NCBI RefSeq assembly: GCF_007176755.1
Contig: NZ_BJTV01000012.1
Location: 210,027-274,026, forward strand
Direction: 5' to 3'
Origin: Streptomyces sp. 1-11
GTDB lineage: Bacteria > Actinomycetota > Actinomycetes > Streptomycetales > Streptomycetaceae
Length of the DNA: 64,000 nucleotides
A model generated the notes under the pieces. It was given only the letters and a program-made list of their open reading frames with translations, had not been told where the DNA came from and did no database searches. Positions within the stretch are counted from its first letter, which is position 1; each line of letters begins with the position of its first letter. Positions 27,325-36,064 of this stretch are shown piece by piece. The translations under genes and the position numbers were made by a program.

Positions 27325-28572
27325 ATGGAGCAGTACGAGCCCGAACGTCTCACCCCGGCCCAGGCGGCCGCCATGCGGCGCAGCCTGCGCAACGGCAGGG
27401 CCGCGATGACCCGCCGGTCGCTGCTGCGCGCCTCCGCGGGCGGCGCGCTGACGGTCGGCGGCATCGGAGCGCTGAGCGGCTGCGGCATCCCCGCGGCGGG
27501 CATGACCCAGGGCGGCACGTCCGCCCAGGACCACTCGGCGGAGGAGAAGAGCGTCAACTTCTCCAACTGGACCGAGTACATCGACGTCGACGACAGCGGG
27601 AAGACCCATCCCACGCTCGACGCGTTCCGCCGGCGGACCGGCATCACGGTCAAGTACACCGAGGACATCAACGACAACAACGAGTTCTTCGGCAAGATCA
27701 AGCCGCAGCTCGCCGCGGGCCAGGCCACCGGCCGTGACCTGATCGTCCTCACCGACTGGCTGGCCGCCCGGCTGATCCGCCTGGGCTGGGTGCAGAAACT
27801 GGACCCGTCCAACCTGCGGCACGCCTACACCAACCTGTCGCCGCAGTTCCGCGACCCGGACTGGGACCCCGGCCGTGCCTACTCCTACCCGTGGCAGGGC
27901 ATCCCGACGGTCATCGCCTTCAACAAGAAGGCGCTCGACGGCATCGAGGTGAAGTCGGTCTCCGACCTGCTCGACAACCCCAGGCTCAAGGGCCGGGTGT
28001 CCTTCCTGTCCGAGATGCGCGACAGCATCGGCATGACCCTGCTCGACATGGGCAAGGACCCGGCGAAGTTCACCGACGACGACTACGACGCGGTCATAGC
28101 CCGGCTGCAGAAGGCCGTCGACAGGGGCCAGATCCGCCGCTTCACCGGCAACGACTACACGTCCGACCTCACCAAGGGCGACATCGCGGCCTGCGTCGCC
28201 TGGGCCGGCGACATCGTGCAGCTCAAGCACGACAGCCCGGACGTCGACTTCGTCATCCCGGACAGCGGCTACATGACGTCGACCGACAACATGCTGGTGC
28301 CCAACAAGGCGCGGCACAAGACGAACGCCGAGCGGCTGATCGACTTCTACTACGAGCCGCAGCAGGCCGCCGCGCTCGCCGCGTACATCAACTACACGAC
28401 TCCGGTCGACGGTGTGCGGCCCTACCTCGCGAAGATCGACGAGGAGGCGGCGAACAACCCGCTGATCGTGCCCGACAAGGCCATGCAGGCCAAGTCGCAC
28501 TCCTTCCGCGCGCTGAGCCAGAAGGAAGAGACGGCCTACGAAGAGAAGTTCGCGAAGCTCACAGGGGCGTGA
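27325..28572 (+). CDS. potD: Polyamine ABC transporter substrate-binding lipoprotein
   Basis: A 415-residue PotD-like protein. The N-terminus carries TRRSLLRASAGGALTVGG then LSGC, a Tat-type lipoprotein signal. Mature sequence starts NFSNWTEYIDVDD and includes YTEDINDNNEFFGKIKPQL, the typical start of spermidine/putrescine binding proteins. It ends 6 bases before the potA ATG. Extracellular, lipid-anchored. Specificity among putrescine, spermidine and others cannot be read from sequence. Confidence 0.9.
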   Translation: MEQYEPERLTPAQAAAMRRSLRNGRAAMTRRSLLRASAGGALTVGGIGALSGCGIPAAGMTQGGTSAQDHSAEEKSVNFSNWTEYIDVDDSGKTHPTLDAFRRRTGITVKYTEDINDNNEFFGKIKPQLAAGQATGRDLIVLTDWLAARLIRLGWVQKLDPSNLRHAYTNLSPQFRDPDWDPGRAYSYPWQGIPTVIAFNKKALDGIEVKSVSDLLDNPRLKGRVSFLSEMRDSIGMTLLDMGKDPAKFTDDDYDAVIARLQKAVDRGQIRRFTGNDYTSDLTKGDIAACVAWAGDIVQLKHDSPDVDFVIPDSGYMTSTDNMLVPNKARHKTNAERLIDFYYEPQQAAALAAYINYTTPVDGVRPYLAKIDEEAANNPLIVPDKAMQAKSHSFRALSQKEETAYEEKFAKLTGA

Positions 28573-28577
28573 CGACC

Positions 28578-29729
28578 ATGACGACAGACAACAGCGGCGA
28601 CGTCCGCCTCACCGGCATCTCCAAGACCTACGGCTCCTTCACCGCCGTGCACCCGCTCGACCTGACCGTCCCGCAGGGCTCCTTCTTCGCCCTGCTCGGC
28701 GCCTCCGGCTGCGGCAAGACGACCACCCTGCGCATGATCGCCGGCCTGGAGGAGCCCTCCGCCGGCACCGTGCACCTCGGCGACCAGGACGTCACCCACC
28801 TGCCGCCGTACAAGCGGCCGGTGAACACGGTCTTCCAGTCCTACGCCCTCTTCCCGCACCTCGACATCTTCGAGAACGTCGCCTTCGGCCTGCGCCGGCG
28901 CGGCATCAAGAGCGTGAAGAAGCAGGTCGAGGAGATGCTGGAGCTGGTCCAGCTCGGTGAGCAGGCGCGCAAGAAACCGCACCAGCTCTCCGGCGGCCAG
29001 CAGCAGCGGGTCGCGGTGGCCCGCGCGCTGATCAACCACCCGAAGGTGCTCCTCCTCGACGAGCCCCTCGGCGCCCTCGACCTCAAGCTGCGCCGCCAGA
29101 TGCAGCTCGAGCTCAAGCGCATCCAGACCGAGGTCGGCATCACCTTCGTGCACGTCACGCACGACCAGGAGGAGGCCATGACCATGGCCGACTCGGTCGC
29201 GGTGATGAACGCCGGCCGGGTCGAGCAGCTCGGCGCGCCCACCGACCTGTACGAGAACCCCCGCACCACCTTCGTCGCCAACTTCCTCGGCACCTCCAAC
29301 CTCATCGAGGCCGAGGTGGACACGGAGAACGGCGACGACATCGTGCTCCGGGCCGGCGGCGGCAAGCTGGTGCTGCCCCGGGCGCGGTGCTCCGCCCCGG
29401 CCACGGCCGGCGGCAAGGTGCTGGTCGGCATCCGCCCGGAGAAGATCTCCCTCACCCACGCCGACGAGGCCGGCTCCATACCCGAGGGCCGCAACCGCCT
29501 CACCGGCCGCATCGCCGACGCCAGTTTCATCGGCGTCTCCACGCAGTACGTCATCGACAGCCCCGTCTGCGACGAACTCGCGGTGTACGTGCAGAACGTG
29601 GAGCGCGACGGCCGGCTGGTCCCCGGGGCCGAGGTCGTCCTGCACTGGAGCCCGGCGCACACCTTCGGCCTGGACGCGGCCCAGGACATCGACGCCGGGG
29701 TGGAGACCGTCGAGGAAGAGGCCGCCTGA
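28578..29729 (+). CDS. potA: Polyamine ABC transporter ATP-binding protein
   Basis: A 383-residue ATPase. Walker A GASGCGKTTTLRM, Q-loop VFQSYALFPH, signature LSGGQQQRVAVARAL, Walker B VLLLDEPLGALD and switch HVTHDQEEAM are intact. The C-terminal 120 residues form the TOBE domain of PotA-type ATPases (VGIRPEKISL). ATG 28578 lies after AGGGGCG; GTG 28569 overlapping the potD stop is an alternative. Forms the importer with the two permeases that follow. Confidence 0.92.
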   Translation: MTTDNSGDVRLTGISKTYGSFTAVHPLDLTVPQGSFFALLGASGCGKTTTLRMIAGLEEPSAGTVHLGDQDVTHLPPYKRPVNTVFQSYALFPHLDIFENVAFGLRRRGIKSVKKQVEEMLELVQLGEQARKKPHQLSGGQQQRVAVARALINHPKVLLLDEPLGALDLKLRRQMQLELKRIQTEVGITFVHVTHDQEEAMTMADSVAVMNAGRVEQLGAPTDLYENPRTTFVANFLGTSNLIEAEVDTENGDDIVLRAGGGKLVLPRARCSAPATAGGKVLVGIRPEKISLTHADEAGSIPEGRNRLTGRIADASFIGVSTQYVIDSPVCDELAVYVQNVERDGRLVPGAEVVLHWSPAHTFGLDAAQDIDAGVETVEEEAA

Positions 29730-29731
29730 CC

Positions 29732-30661
29732 ATGACGACGCTTCAGGAGGCGCCCCCGCCTCTCGCCCCCGCCGAGCCGGCGCCGAAGCCCCCGCGCGCA
29801 CGGGGCCGGTTCACGCCCTACTGGCTGCTGCTGCCGGGCCTGCTATGGCTGGTCGTGTTCTTCGCGCTGCCGATGATCTACCAGGCCTCCACCTCCGTGC
29901 AGACGGGCTCCCTGGAGGACGGCTACAAGGTCACCTGGCACTTCGCGACCTACTGGGACGCACTGGCCGAGTACTGGCCGCAGTTCCTGCGCTCCGTCCT
30001 CTACGCGGCCGCAGCGACCTTCCTGTGCCTGCTGCTCGGCTACCCGCTGGCCTATCTCATCGCCTTCCGCGCGGGCCGCTGGCGCAACCTGATCATGGTG
30101 CTGGTGATCGCGCCCTTCTTCACCAGCTTCCTGATCCGCACCCTGGCCTGGAAGACGATCCTCGCCGACAACGGCCCGGTGGTGCACGCGCTGAACTCGC
30201 TGCACGTCCTGGACCTGACCAACTGGATCGGCTGGACGGCAGGCGACCGTGTCCTCGCCACCCCGCTCGCGGTGGTGTGCGGTCTCACGTACAACTTCCT
30301 GCCGTTCATGATCCTGCCCCTGTACACCTCGCTGGAGCGGATCGACGGGCGGCTGCACGAGGCGGCCGGCGACCTGTACGCCAAGCCGTGGACCACCTTC
30401 CGCAAGGTGACCTTCCCGCTGTCCATGCCGGGCGTGGTCTCCGGCACGCTGCTCACGTTCATCCCCGCGACCGGTGACTACGTCAACGCCGAACTCCTCG
30501 GCTCCACCGACACCCGCATGATCGGAAACGTCATCCAGACCCAGTTCCTGAGGATCCTGGACTATCCGACCGCGGCGGCGCTTTCCTTCATCCTCATGGC
30601 CGCGATCCTGCTCATGGTCACGGTCTACATCCGCCGTTCCGGGACGGAGGACCTGGTCTAA
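29732..30661 (+). CDS. potB: Polyamine ABC transporter permease (PotB type)
   Basis: A 309-residue inner-membrane permease with six transmembrane segments, starting YWLLLPGLLWLVVFFALPMI. The EAA loop that contacts the ATPase is HEAAGDLYAKPWTTFRKVTF. The start lies 2 bases after the potA stop and the stop TAA directly abuts the potC ATG, so all are cotranscribed. Confidence 0.9.
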   Translation: MTTLQEAPPPLAPAEPAPKPPRARGRFTPYWLLLPGLLWLVVFFALPMIYQASTSVQTGSLEDGYKVTWHFATYWDALAEYWPQFLRSVLYAAAATFLCLLLGYPLAYLIAFRAGRWRNLIMVLVIAPFFTSFLIRTLAWKTILADNGPVVHALNSLHVLDLTNWIGWTAGDRVLATPLAVVCGLTYNFLPFMILPLYTSLERIDGRLHEAAGDLYAKPWTTFRKVTFPLSMPGVVSGTLLTFIPATGDYVNAELLGSTDTRMIGNVIQTQFLRILDYPTAAALSFILMAAILLMVTVYIRRSGTEDLV

Positions 30662-31462
30662 ATGCCCTTCGTCACCTGGCTCAAGCGCCGTCTCGTCGTC
30701 ATCGCCGGACTGTTCACGCTCGCCTACCTGCTGCTGCCGAACGTCATCGTCACCGTGTTCTCCTTCAACAAGCCGAAGGGGCGCTTCAACTACGAGTGGC
30801 AGCAGTTCTCGGCGGACGCCTGGAAGGACCCCTGCGGGGTCGCCGACATGTGCGGCTCGCTGTCCCTCAGCCTCCAGATCGCCTTCTGGGCGACGATCGG
30901 CGCCACCCTGCTCGGCACCATGATCGCCTTCGCGCTGGTCCGCTACCGGTTCCGCGCGCGCTCCGCCGTCAACTCGCTGATCTTCCTGCCGATGGCCATG
31001 CCCGAGGTCGTGATGGCGGCCTCGCTGCTCACCCTGTTCCTCAACATGGGCGCCCAGCTCGGCTTCTGGACGATCCTGATCGCGCACATCATGTTCTGCC
31101 TCAGCTTCGTCGTCGTCGCGGTCAAGGCACGCGTGATGTCGATGGACCCGCGCCTGGAGGAAGCCGCCCGTGACCTGTACGCGGGGCCGGTGCAGACCTT
31201 CCTGCGGGTGACCCTGCCGATCGCGGCGCCGGGCATCGCGGCGGGCGCGCTGCTGTCGTTCGCGCTCTCCTTCGACGACTTCATCATCACCAACTTCAAC
31301 GCCGGCTCGACCGTCACGTTCCCCATGTTCGTGTGGGGTTCGGCGCAGCGCGGGACACCGGTGCAGATCAACGTCATCGGCACGGCCATGTTCCTCGTCG
31401 CCGTGCTGTTCGTCCTGGTATCGATGCTCATCACCAACCGCCGTAACAGCCAGAAGGCGTAG
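30662..31462 (+). CDS. potC: Polyamine ABC transporter permease (PotC type)
   Basis: A 266-residue permease, six transmembrane segments, EAA loop EEAARDLYAGPVQTFLRVTL, and the PotC-like block LSFALSFDDFIITNFNAG. ATG 30662 immediately follows the potB stop. Last component of the importer; the amine oxidoreductase gene follows after 23 bases. Confidence 0.9.
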   Translation: MPFVTWLKRRLVVIAGLFTLAYLLLPNVIVTVFSFNKPKGRFNYEWQQFSADAWKDPCGVADMCGSLSLSLQIAFWATIGATLLGTMIAFALVRYRFRARSAVNSLIFLPMAMPEVVMAASLLTLFLNMGAQLGFWTILIAHIMFCLSFVVVAVKARVMSMDPRLEEAARDLYAGPVQTFLRVTLPIAAPGIAAGALLSFALSFDDFIITNFNAGSTVTFPMFVWGSAQRGTPVQINVIGTAMFLVAVLFVLVSMLITNRRNSQKA

Positions 31463-31485
31463 CCGCCCTGTAGGGAGTTGAAATC

Positions 31486-32916
31486 ATGGCCCCGAGCGCC
31501 ATGAGTCGTGGCAAAGACAACTGGATCTCCGCCCTCTCCGAAGCCCAGCCGGTCCCGTACTGGCTGGAAGACCCCGGCAAGCCCCACCCGGAGCCCGCGC
31601 TCACCGGCGCCGAGACCTGTGACCTGCTGGTCGTCGGCGGCGGGTACAGCGGGCTGTGGACCGCGCTCAACGCCAAGGAGCGCGACCCGGGGCGGGACGT
31701 GGTCCTGCTCGAAGGCCGCGAGGTGGGCTGGGCCGCCTCCGGCCGCAACGGCGGCTTCTGCGCCGCCTCCCTCACCCACGGCCTGCCCAACGGCCTGACC
31801 CGCTGGCCGGACGAGATCGCCCGGCTGGAGGAGCTGGGCCGGCGCAACCTCGACGGCATCGAGGCGGCCGTCGCCCGGTACGGCATCGACTGCGACTTCG
31901 AGCGCACCGGTGAGATCGACGTGGCCACCGAGCCCTACCAGGCCCGGGAACTGCGCGACTGGCACCGGGAACTGGAGGCCAAGGGGCTGGCCGACGGCAT
32001 CGAGTTCCTGGACGCCGACGCGGTGCGCGAGCAGGTGAACTCGCCCACCTTCGAGGCGGGCCTGTGGGACCGCCGGGGTGTGGCCATGCTGCACCCGGCC
32101 AAGCTGGCCTGGGGTCTGAAGCGGGCCTGCCTGGAACTCGGGGTACGCGTCTACGAGCACACCCCCGCCCTCACCCTGAAGCAGTACGGCGCCGGCATGG
32201 CCGTGCGCACCCCGTACGGCTCGGTCCGCGCCCGCGGGGTCGCGCTCGGCACCAACATCTTCCCGAGCCTGCTGCGGCGCGTGCGCTCGTACACCGTCCC
32301 GGTCTACGACTACGCGCTCATGACCGAGCCGCTGAGCGCCGGCCGGCTGGAGTCCATCGGCTGGAAGAACCGCCAGGGCCTCGGCGACTCGGCCAACCAG
32401 TTCCACTACTTCCGGCTGTCCGCCGACAACCGGATCCTGTGGGGCGGCTACGACGCGGTCCACCACTACGGCGGCCGGGTGCGCGCCGAGTACGACGACC
32501 GCCCGGAGACCTACGCCAAGCTAGCCGGGCACTTCTTCACCTGCTTCCCGCAGCTGGAGGGCGTCCGCTTCACCCACGCCTGGGGCGGCGCGATCGACAC
32601 CTGCTCGCGCTTCTCCGCGTTCTTCGGCACCGCACACCAGGGGAAGGTGGCGTACGCGGCGGGCTACACCGGGCTCGGGGTCGGCGCCACCCGCTTCGGC
32701 GCCGACGTGATGCTGGACCTGCTGGCCGGGGAGCGCACCGAGCGGACCGAGCTGGAGATGGTGCGCCGCAAGCCGCTGCCGTTCCCGCCGGAGCCCTTCG
32801 CCTGGACCGGCATCGCCCTGACCAAGTGGTCCCTGGCCCGCGCCGACGAGCACGGCGGACGGCGCAACCTGTGGCTGCGCACGATGGACCGGCTGGGCCT
32901 CGGCTTCGACAGCTGA
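31486..32916 (+). CDS. FAD-dependent amine oxidoreductase (DAO family, PuuB-like)
   Basis: A 476-residue flavoprotein. The dinucleotide motif LLVVGGGYSGLWTALNAKER and the FAD-binding ASGRNGGFCAASL mark the DAO family that includes gamma-glutamylputrescine oxidase PuuB. ATG 31486 follows AGGGAGTTGAAATC. As the last gene of the potDABC run it probably oxidises the amine brought in, producing the aldehyde for the dehydrogenase at 25737. Whether the substrate is free or glutamylated putrescine is not shown; the glutamyl ligase is not in the window. Confidence 0.88.
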   Translation: MAPSAMSRGKDNWISALSEAQPVPYWLEDPGKPHPEPALTGAETCDLLVVGGGYSGLWTALNAKERDPGRDVVLLEGREVGWAASGRNGGFCAASLTHGLPNGLTRWPDEIARLEELGRRNLDGIEAAVARYGIDCDFERTGEIDVATEPYQARELRDWHRELEAKGLADGIEFLDADAVREQVNSPTFEAGLWDRRGVAMLHPAKLAWGLKRACLELGVRVYEHTPALTLKQYGAGMAVRTPYGSVRARGVALGTNIFPSLLRRVRSYTVPVYDYALMTEPLSAGRLESIGWKNRQGLGDSANQFHYFRLSADNRILWGGYDAVHHYGGRVRAEYDDRPETYAKLAGHFFTCFPQLEGVRFTHAWGGAIDTCSRFSAFFGTAHQGKVAYAAGYTGLGVGATRFGADVMLDLLAGERTERTELEMVRRKPLPFPPEPFAWTGIALTKWSLARADEHGGRRNLWLRTMDRLGLGFDS

Positions 32917-32981
32917 ACCCGGCGGGCGGTGACCGGGCTCACCCGAACGAGGGGCCGGGACCCGCGTAACGCACCCGGGAC

Positions 32982-33033
32982 GACCTCCCTCTCCCTGCTG
33001 GACGCGCCCGCGTCCGAGGCGGAGAGGGAGGTC
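32982..33033 (+). terminator. Long two-part hairpin after the polyamine operon
   Basis: Outer arms 32982-32994 (GACCTCCCTCTCC) and 33021-33033 pair perfectly; inside, GGACGCG (33000-33006) pairs with 33009-33015. It follows the oxidoreductase stop by 65 bases. The 3' arm also contains GGGAGGT, which would serve as ribosome site for the truncated frame at 33040. Confidence 0.7.
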
Positions 33034-33039
33034 TTCTTC

Positions 33040-33183
33040 ATGAGTGCGGCCAGGACGGCGGTCGAGTGGCTGGTGGCGGTCGCGCCGGATCCCGGGGCCT
33101 GCCGCCGGGCGTGGGAGCGCGATCCGCTCGGCGTCACGCTGCTGCCCGCCGGCCGGTCCTGGGACGTGCTGATCCTGCCGGGG
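33040..33183 (+). pseudogene. 5' fragment of a primase/polymerase-like hypothetical gene
   Basis: ATG 33040, after GGGAGGT, encodes about 48 residues: MSAARTAVEWLVAVAP, then RRAWERDPLGVTLLPAGR and WDVLILPG. This matches, from memory, the start of a widespread Streptomyces protein of roughly 200 residues with a bifunctional primase/polymerase-like fold. Similarity ends abruptly at LPG, and within 25 bases comes the chitinase promoter with its DasR-type site. The rest of the gene is absent, so it looks cut by the event that placed the chitinase here. Confidence 0.6.
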
Positions 33184-33204
33184 GCCCGGCATCTTGACAA
33201 CGGC

Positions 33205-33220
33205 ATTGGTCTGGACCAAG
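33205..33220. promoter_or_regulatory. DasR-responsive element (dre-type) at chitinase promoter
   Basis: TTGGTC (33206-33211) and GACCAA (33214-33219) form a perfect inverted repeat with 2-base spacer, matching the known DasR consensus (ACTGGTCTAGACCACT) and the classic Streptomyces chitinase repeat TGGTC-GACCA. It lies 50 bases before the chitinase start. TTGACA at 33194-33199 is a possible -35 box. DasR itself is not in the window. Confidence 0.85.
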
Positions 33221-33269
33221 TTGAGTGCGCTCCACCCGCGCTCCAACTCCCCTGCCCCCGGAGGCCCTT

Positions 33270-35087
33270 GTGGACCGCGCCAGACGCGACCGACGCCCCA
33301 GATCCCTCCTCGCCCTGTTCACCGCCGCGCTGCTGGCCGTGCCCGGCATCACCGCGCTCTCGTCGTCCGCCGCCCTGGCGGCCGACGCGGACCTCGCGCG
33401 GAACGGCGGCTTCGAGTCCGGCCTCGACGGCTGGACCTGCACGGCCGGGACGACGGTCACCTCGCCCGTGCACAGCGGCGCCGCCGCGCTGCAGGCCACC
33501 CCGGCCGGCAGCGACAACGCCCAGTGCGCCCAGACGGTGACCGTGCGGCCCGGCGCGCAGTACACCCTGACCGGTTACGTCCGCGGCTCCTACGTCTACC
33601 TGGGCGCGAGCGGCACCGGCACCACCGACGTCTCCACCTGGACCCAGTCCGCCGCCGACTGGCAGAAGCTGACCACCACCTTCACCACCGGCGCCGCCAC
33701 CACGAAGGTCACGATCTACACGCACGGCTGGTACGGCACCGGCGCCTACCAGGCCGACGACATCTCGCTGACCGGCCCGGGCGGGAGCACCCAGCAGCCG
33801 CCCGCCGCGCCCACCGGCCTGAAGACCGGCACGGTGACCTCGTCCTCCGTCGCCCTGTCCTGGTCGGCGGTGACCGGCGCCACCGGTTACGCGGTCTACC
33901 GCGACGGGGTCAGGGTGCAGACGGCGAGCGGCACCTCGGCCACCGTCACCGGCCTCGCGCCCTCGACGGCGTACGGCTTCCAGGTCACCGCGAGCAACGA
34001 CGCCGGGGAGTCCGCGAAGTCGGCCGTCGTGACCGCGACGACCCCGGCCGGCACCGGCGGCGGCTCACCCGGCCTGCCCGCCCACGCGCTGGTCGGCTAC
34101 CTCCACACCACCTTCGCCAACGGCTCCGGCTACACCCGGCTCGCCGACGTGCCCGACAGCTGGGACGTCATCGACCTCGCCTTCGGCGAGCCGACCTCGG
34201 TGACCTCGGGCGACATCCGGTTCAACCGCTGTCCGGTCACCGAGTGCCCGAACGTGGAGAGCGACGCGGACTTCAAGGCGGCCGTGAAGGCCAAGCAGGC
34301 CGCAGGCAAGAAGGTGCTGATCTCCATCGGCGGCCAGAACGGCCAGGTCCAGCTCACCACGGCGGCCGCGCGGGACACCTTCGTCGCCTCGGTCTCCAAG
34401 ATCATCGACGACTATGGCCTGGACGGCCTCGACATCGACTTCGAGGGCCACTCGCTGTCCCTGAACGCCGGCGACACGGACTTCAAGAACCCCACCACCC
34501 CGGTCGTCGTCAACCTGATCTCGGCCCTGAAGACGCTGAAGGCCAAGTACGGCTCCAGGTTCGTGCTGACCATGGCGCCGGAGACCTTCTTCGTGCAGAA
34601 CGGCTACCAGTACTACGGCAGCGGCAAGTGGGGCGGGCAGGACCCGCGCTGCGGGGCCTACCTCCCGGTCATCCACGCCCTGCGCGACGACCTGACCCTG
34701 CTGCACGTCCAGGACTACAACTCCGGCCCGATCATGGGGCTGGACAACCAGTACCACTCCATGGGCGGCGCCGACTTCCACATCGCCATGACCGACATGC
34801 TGCTCACCGGCTTCCCGGTGGCGGGCGACGCGAACAACGTCTTCCCGCCCCTGCGTCCCGACCAGGTCGCCATCGGCATGCCCGCGTCGACCAACGCGGG
34901 CAACGGCTACGTGGCCCCGGCCGAGGTCACCAAGACCCTGGACTGCCTGACGAAGAGGACGAACTGCGGCTCGTACGCGACCCACGGGACCTGGCCCGCC
35001 CTGCGGGGTCTGATGACGTGGTCGGTGAACTGGGACCGCTTCGCGAACTGGGAGTTCCAGAGGAACTTCGACGCGTACTTCGGCTGA
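33270..35087 (+). CDS. Secreted modular GH18 chitinase (CBM-FnIII-GH18)
   Basis: A 605-residue secreted chitinase from GTG 33270, preceded by GGAGG. Order: signal peptide (RARRDRRPRSLLALFTAALL, cleavage near AALA), a beta-sandwich carbohydrate-binding module (NGGFESGLDGWTCTAGTTVT) to about residue 175, a fibronectin III domain (PTGLKTGTVTSSSVALSWSA), a Gly linker and the GH18 barrel from LVGYLHTTFANGSG. The catalytic motif DGLDIDFEG (DxxDxDxE) is intact. Acts outside the cell on chitin. The dre-type site upstream predicts induction by N-acetylglucosamine. Its left border cuts another gene and its right end overlaps the PAP2 gene. Confidence 0.93.
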   Translation: MDRARRDRRPRSLLALFTAALLAVPGITALSSSAALAADADLARNGGFESGLDGWTCTAGTTVTSPVHSGAAALQATPAGSDNAQCAQTVTVRPGAQYTLTGYVRGSYVYLGASGTGTTDVSTWTQSAADWQKLTTTFTTGAATTKVTIYTHGWYGTGAYQADDISLTGPGGSTQQPPAAPTGLKTGTVTSSSVALSWSAVTGATGYAVYRDGVRVQTASGTSATVTGLAPSTAYGFQVTASNDAGESAKSAVVTATTPAGTGGGSPGLPAHALVGYLHTTFANGSGYTRLADVPDSWDVIDLAFGEPTSVTSGDIRFNRCPVTECPNVESDADFKAAVKAKQAAGKKVLISIGGQNGQVQLTTAAARDTFVASVSKIIDDYGLDGLDIDFEGHSLSLNAGDTDFKNPTTPVVVNLISALKTLKAKYGSRFVLTMAPETFFVQNGYQYYGSGKWGGQDPRCGAYLPVIHALRDDLTLLHVQDYNSGPIMGLDNQYHSMGGADFHIAMTDMLLTGFPVAGDANNVFPPLRPDQVAIGMPASTNAGNGYVAPAEVTKTLDCLTKRTNCGSYATHGTWPALRGLMTWSVNWDRFANWEFQRNFDAYFG

Positions 35088-35688
35088 GCGGGACCCGGGT
35101 CACGAGGAACAGGGTGGTCAGCAGCACGGTGCTCAGGCACCAGCTGGCCACCACGTCCAGCGGCCAGTGCCAGCCCCGGCGGACCAGGCCGAAGGAGACG
35201 CCGAGGACGAGGGCCGCGCAGCCGCCGGCGAGGAGCCGGCGGGCGGCGGGGGAGCGGAGCCAGGGCATGAGCAGCAGGGCCGCGGAGCCGTACGCGATCG
35301 CCGCCGTCGCCGTATGGCCGGACGGGAAGTAGCCGGTGCCCGGGGACACCACGGGTGTGCCCGGGCGGGCGGTCCACTCCTTCAGCGGGACGACGATCGC
35401 CGGGACCAGCGCCATCAGGAACGCCGCCGCGGCCGGCCCCAGCCACCACCGCCGCGCGCCCGAGGCGCGCCCGCGCCAGGCCGCGTAGCCGACGGCCAGG
35501 AGCAGCACAGGGACCGCGACCTCGACGTTCCCGAGGTCGGCGAGGGCCGCGGAGAACCGGTCCGGGTGGACGAGGGCCTGGCTGACCCGTTCGTCCGCAC
35601 GCGTCAGCGGACCGCCCACGACCACCTGCCAGGTGATCACCGCGAAGAGCAGCAGAAGGAGGAGGCACAGACCCAGGAGCACAGCCAT
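34927..35688 (-). CDS. PAP2-family phosphatase with tail read from antisense of chitinase
   Basis: About 253 residues with five or six transmembrane segments. PAP2 motifs are KEWTARPG (K-x6-RP), PSGHT and SFGLVRRGWHWPLD (SR-x5-H-x3-D variant with Phe-Gly before the Leu). Normal PAP2 sequence ends near FLVTRVPLSR at about 35088. The last 53 residues come from the strand opposite the chitinase and are Ser/Arg-rich, with stop only at 34927. The native stop seems to have been lost where the chitinase was joined. ATG 35688 is my choice of start; the frame extends to 36000 without family similarity. Confidence 0.75.
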   Translation of the reverse strand: MAVLLGLCLLLLLLFAVITWQVVVGGPLTRADERVSQALVHPDRFSAALADLGNVEVAVPVLLLAVGYAAWRGRASGARRWWLGPAAAAFLMALVPAIVVPLKEWTARPGTPVVSPGTGYFPSGHTATAAIAYGSAALLLMPWLRSPAARRLLAGGCAALVLGVSFGLVRRGWHWPLDVVASWCLSTVLLTTLFLVTRVPLSRSTRRSSSGTPSSRSGPSSPTTSSDPAGRARSRGSRTSRSSSSSSGSPGSW

Positions 35689-35890
35689 GAGGGACAGACT
35701 GGCAGGTTTCGTCCGGGAAGGAGGTCGGCCGCCCAGGAACAGGGGGGGTGGTTCCGGGGCGGCCGTCCGGACCGGAACGTCGCTCGCCCCGGGGGGTTTG
35801 GGGCGGCGACCGTCCGATCGGTGAGGAGATCCCGGAGCCGTCAGGCCCCGGTTGTGTGCGCGAGGGCACGACCAGGTCGAAGCTGGGGAG

Positions 35891-35970
35891 GCCCCGGCCT
35901 GAAGTCGCCCACAGTCCCCTGTGGGCGGGGTGTATCTCTCATCTGGGTAGAACCTACGGCAGGCCGGGGC
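35891..35970. other. Nested inverted repeats in a 376-base gene-free stretch
   Basis: Between the PAP2 start (35688) and the end of gabT (36065) no gene is convincing. Outer arms GCCCCGGCCTG (35891-35901) and 35960-35970 pair perfectly over 11 bases. Inside, CGCCCACAG (35906-35914) pairs with 35919-35927 around TCCC. The intervening sequence has A+T-rich TGTATCTCTCATCTGGGTAG. This could be a gabT terminator or a structured leader or small RNA on the minus strand upstream of the PAP2 gene. Confidence 0.45.
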
Positions 35971-36064
35971 GCTTGGGCAGACGCAAGCGCGTCCCGCCAT
36001 CCACCTCGCACACCTTCTTCACACGGCCTGCCGCAGGAGCTGTCCAGGGGTGCGACAGGGTCGC

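Noticed and set aside
33270..35087. Chitinase as part of the sugar island at 43430
   Set aside because: It has a DasR-type site rather than the LacI palindrome and is separated by the amine genes.
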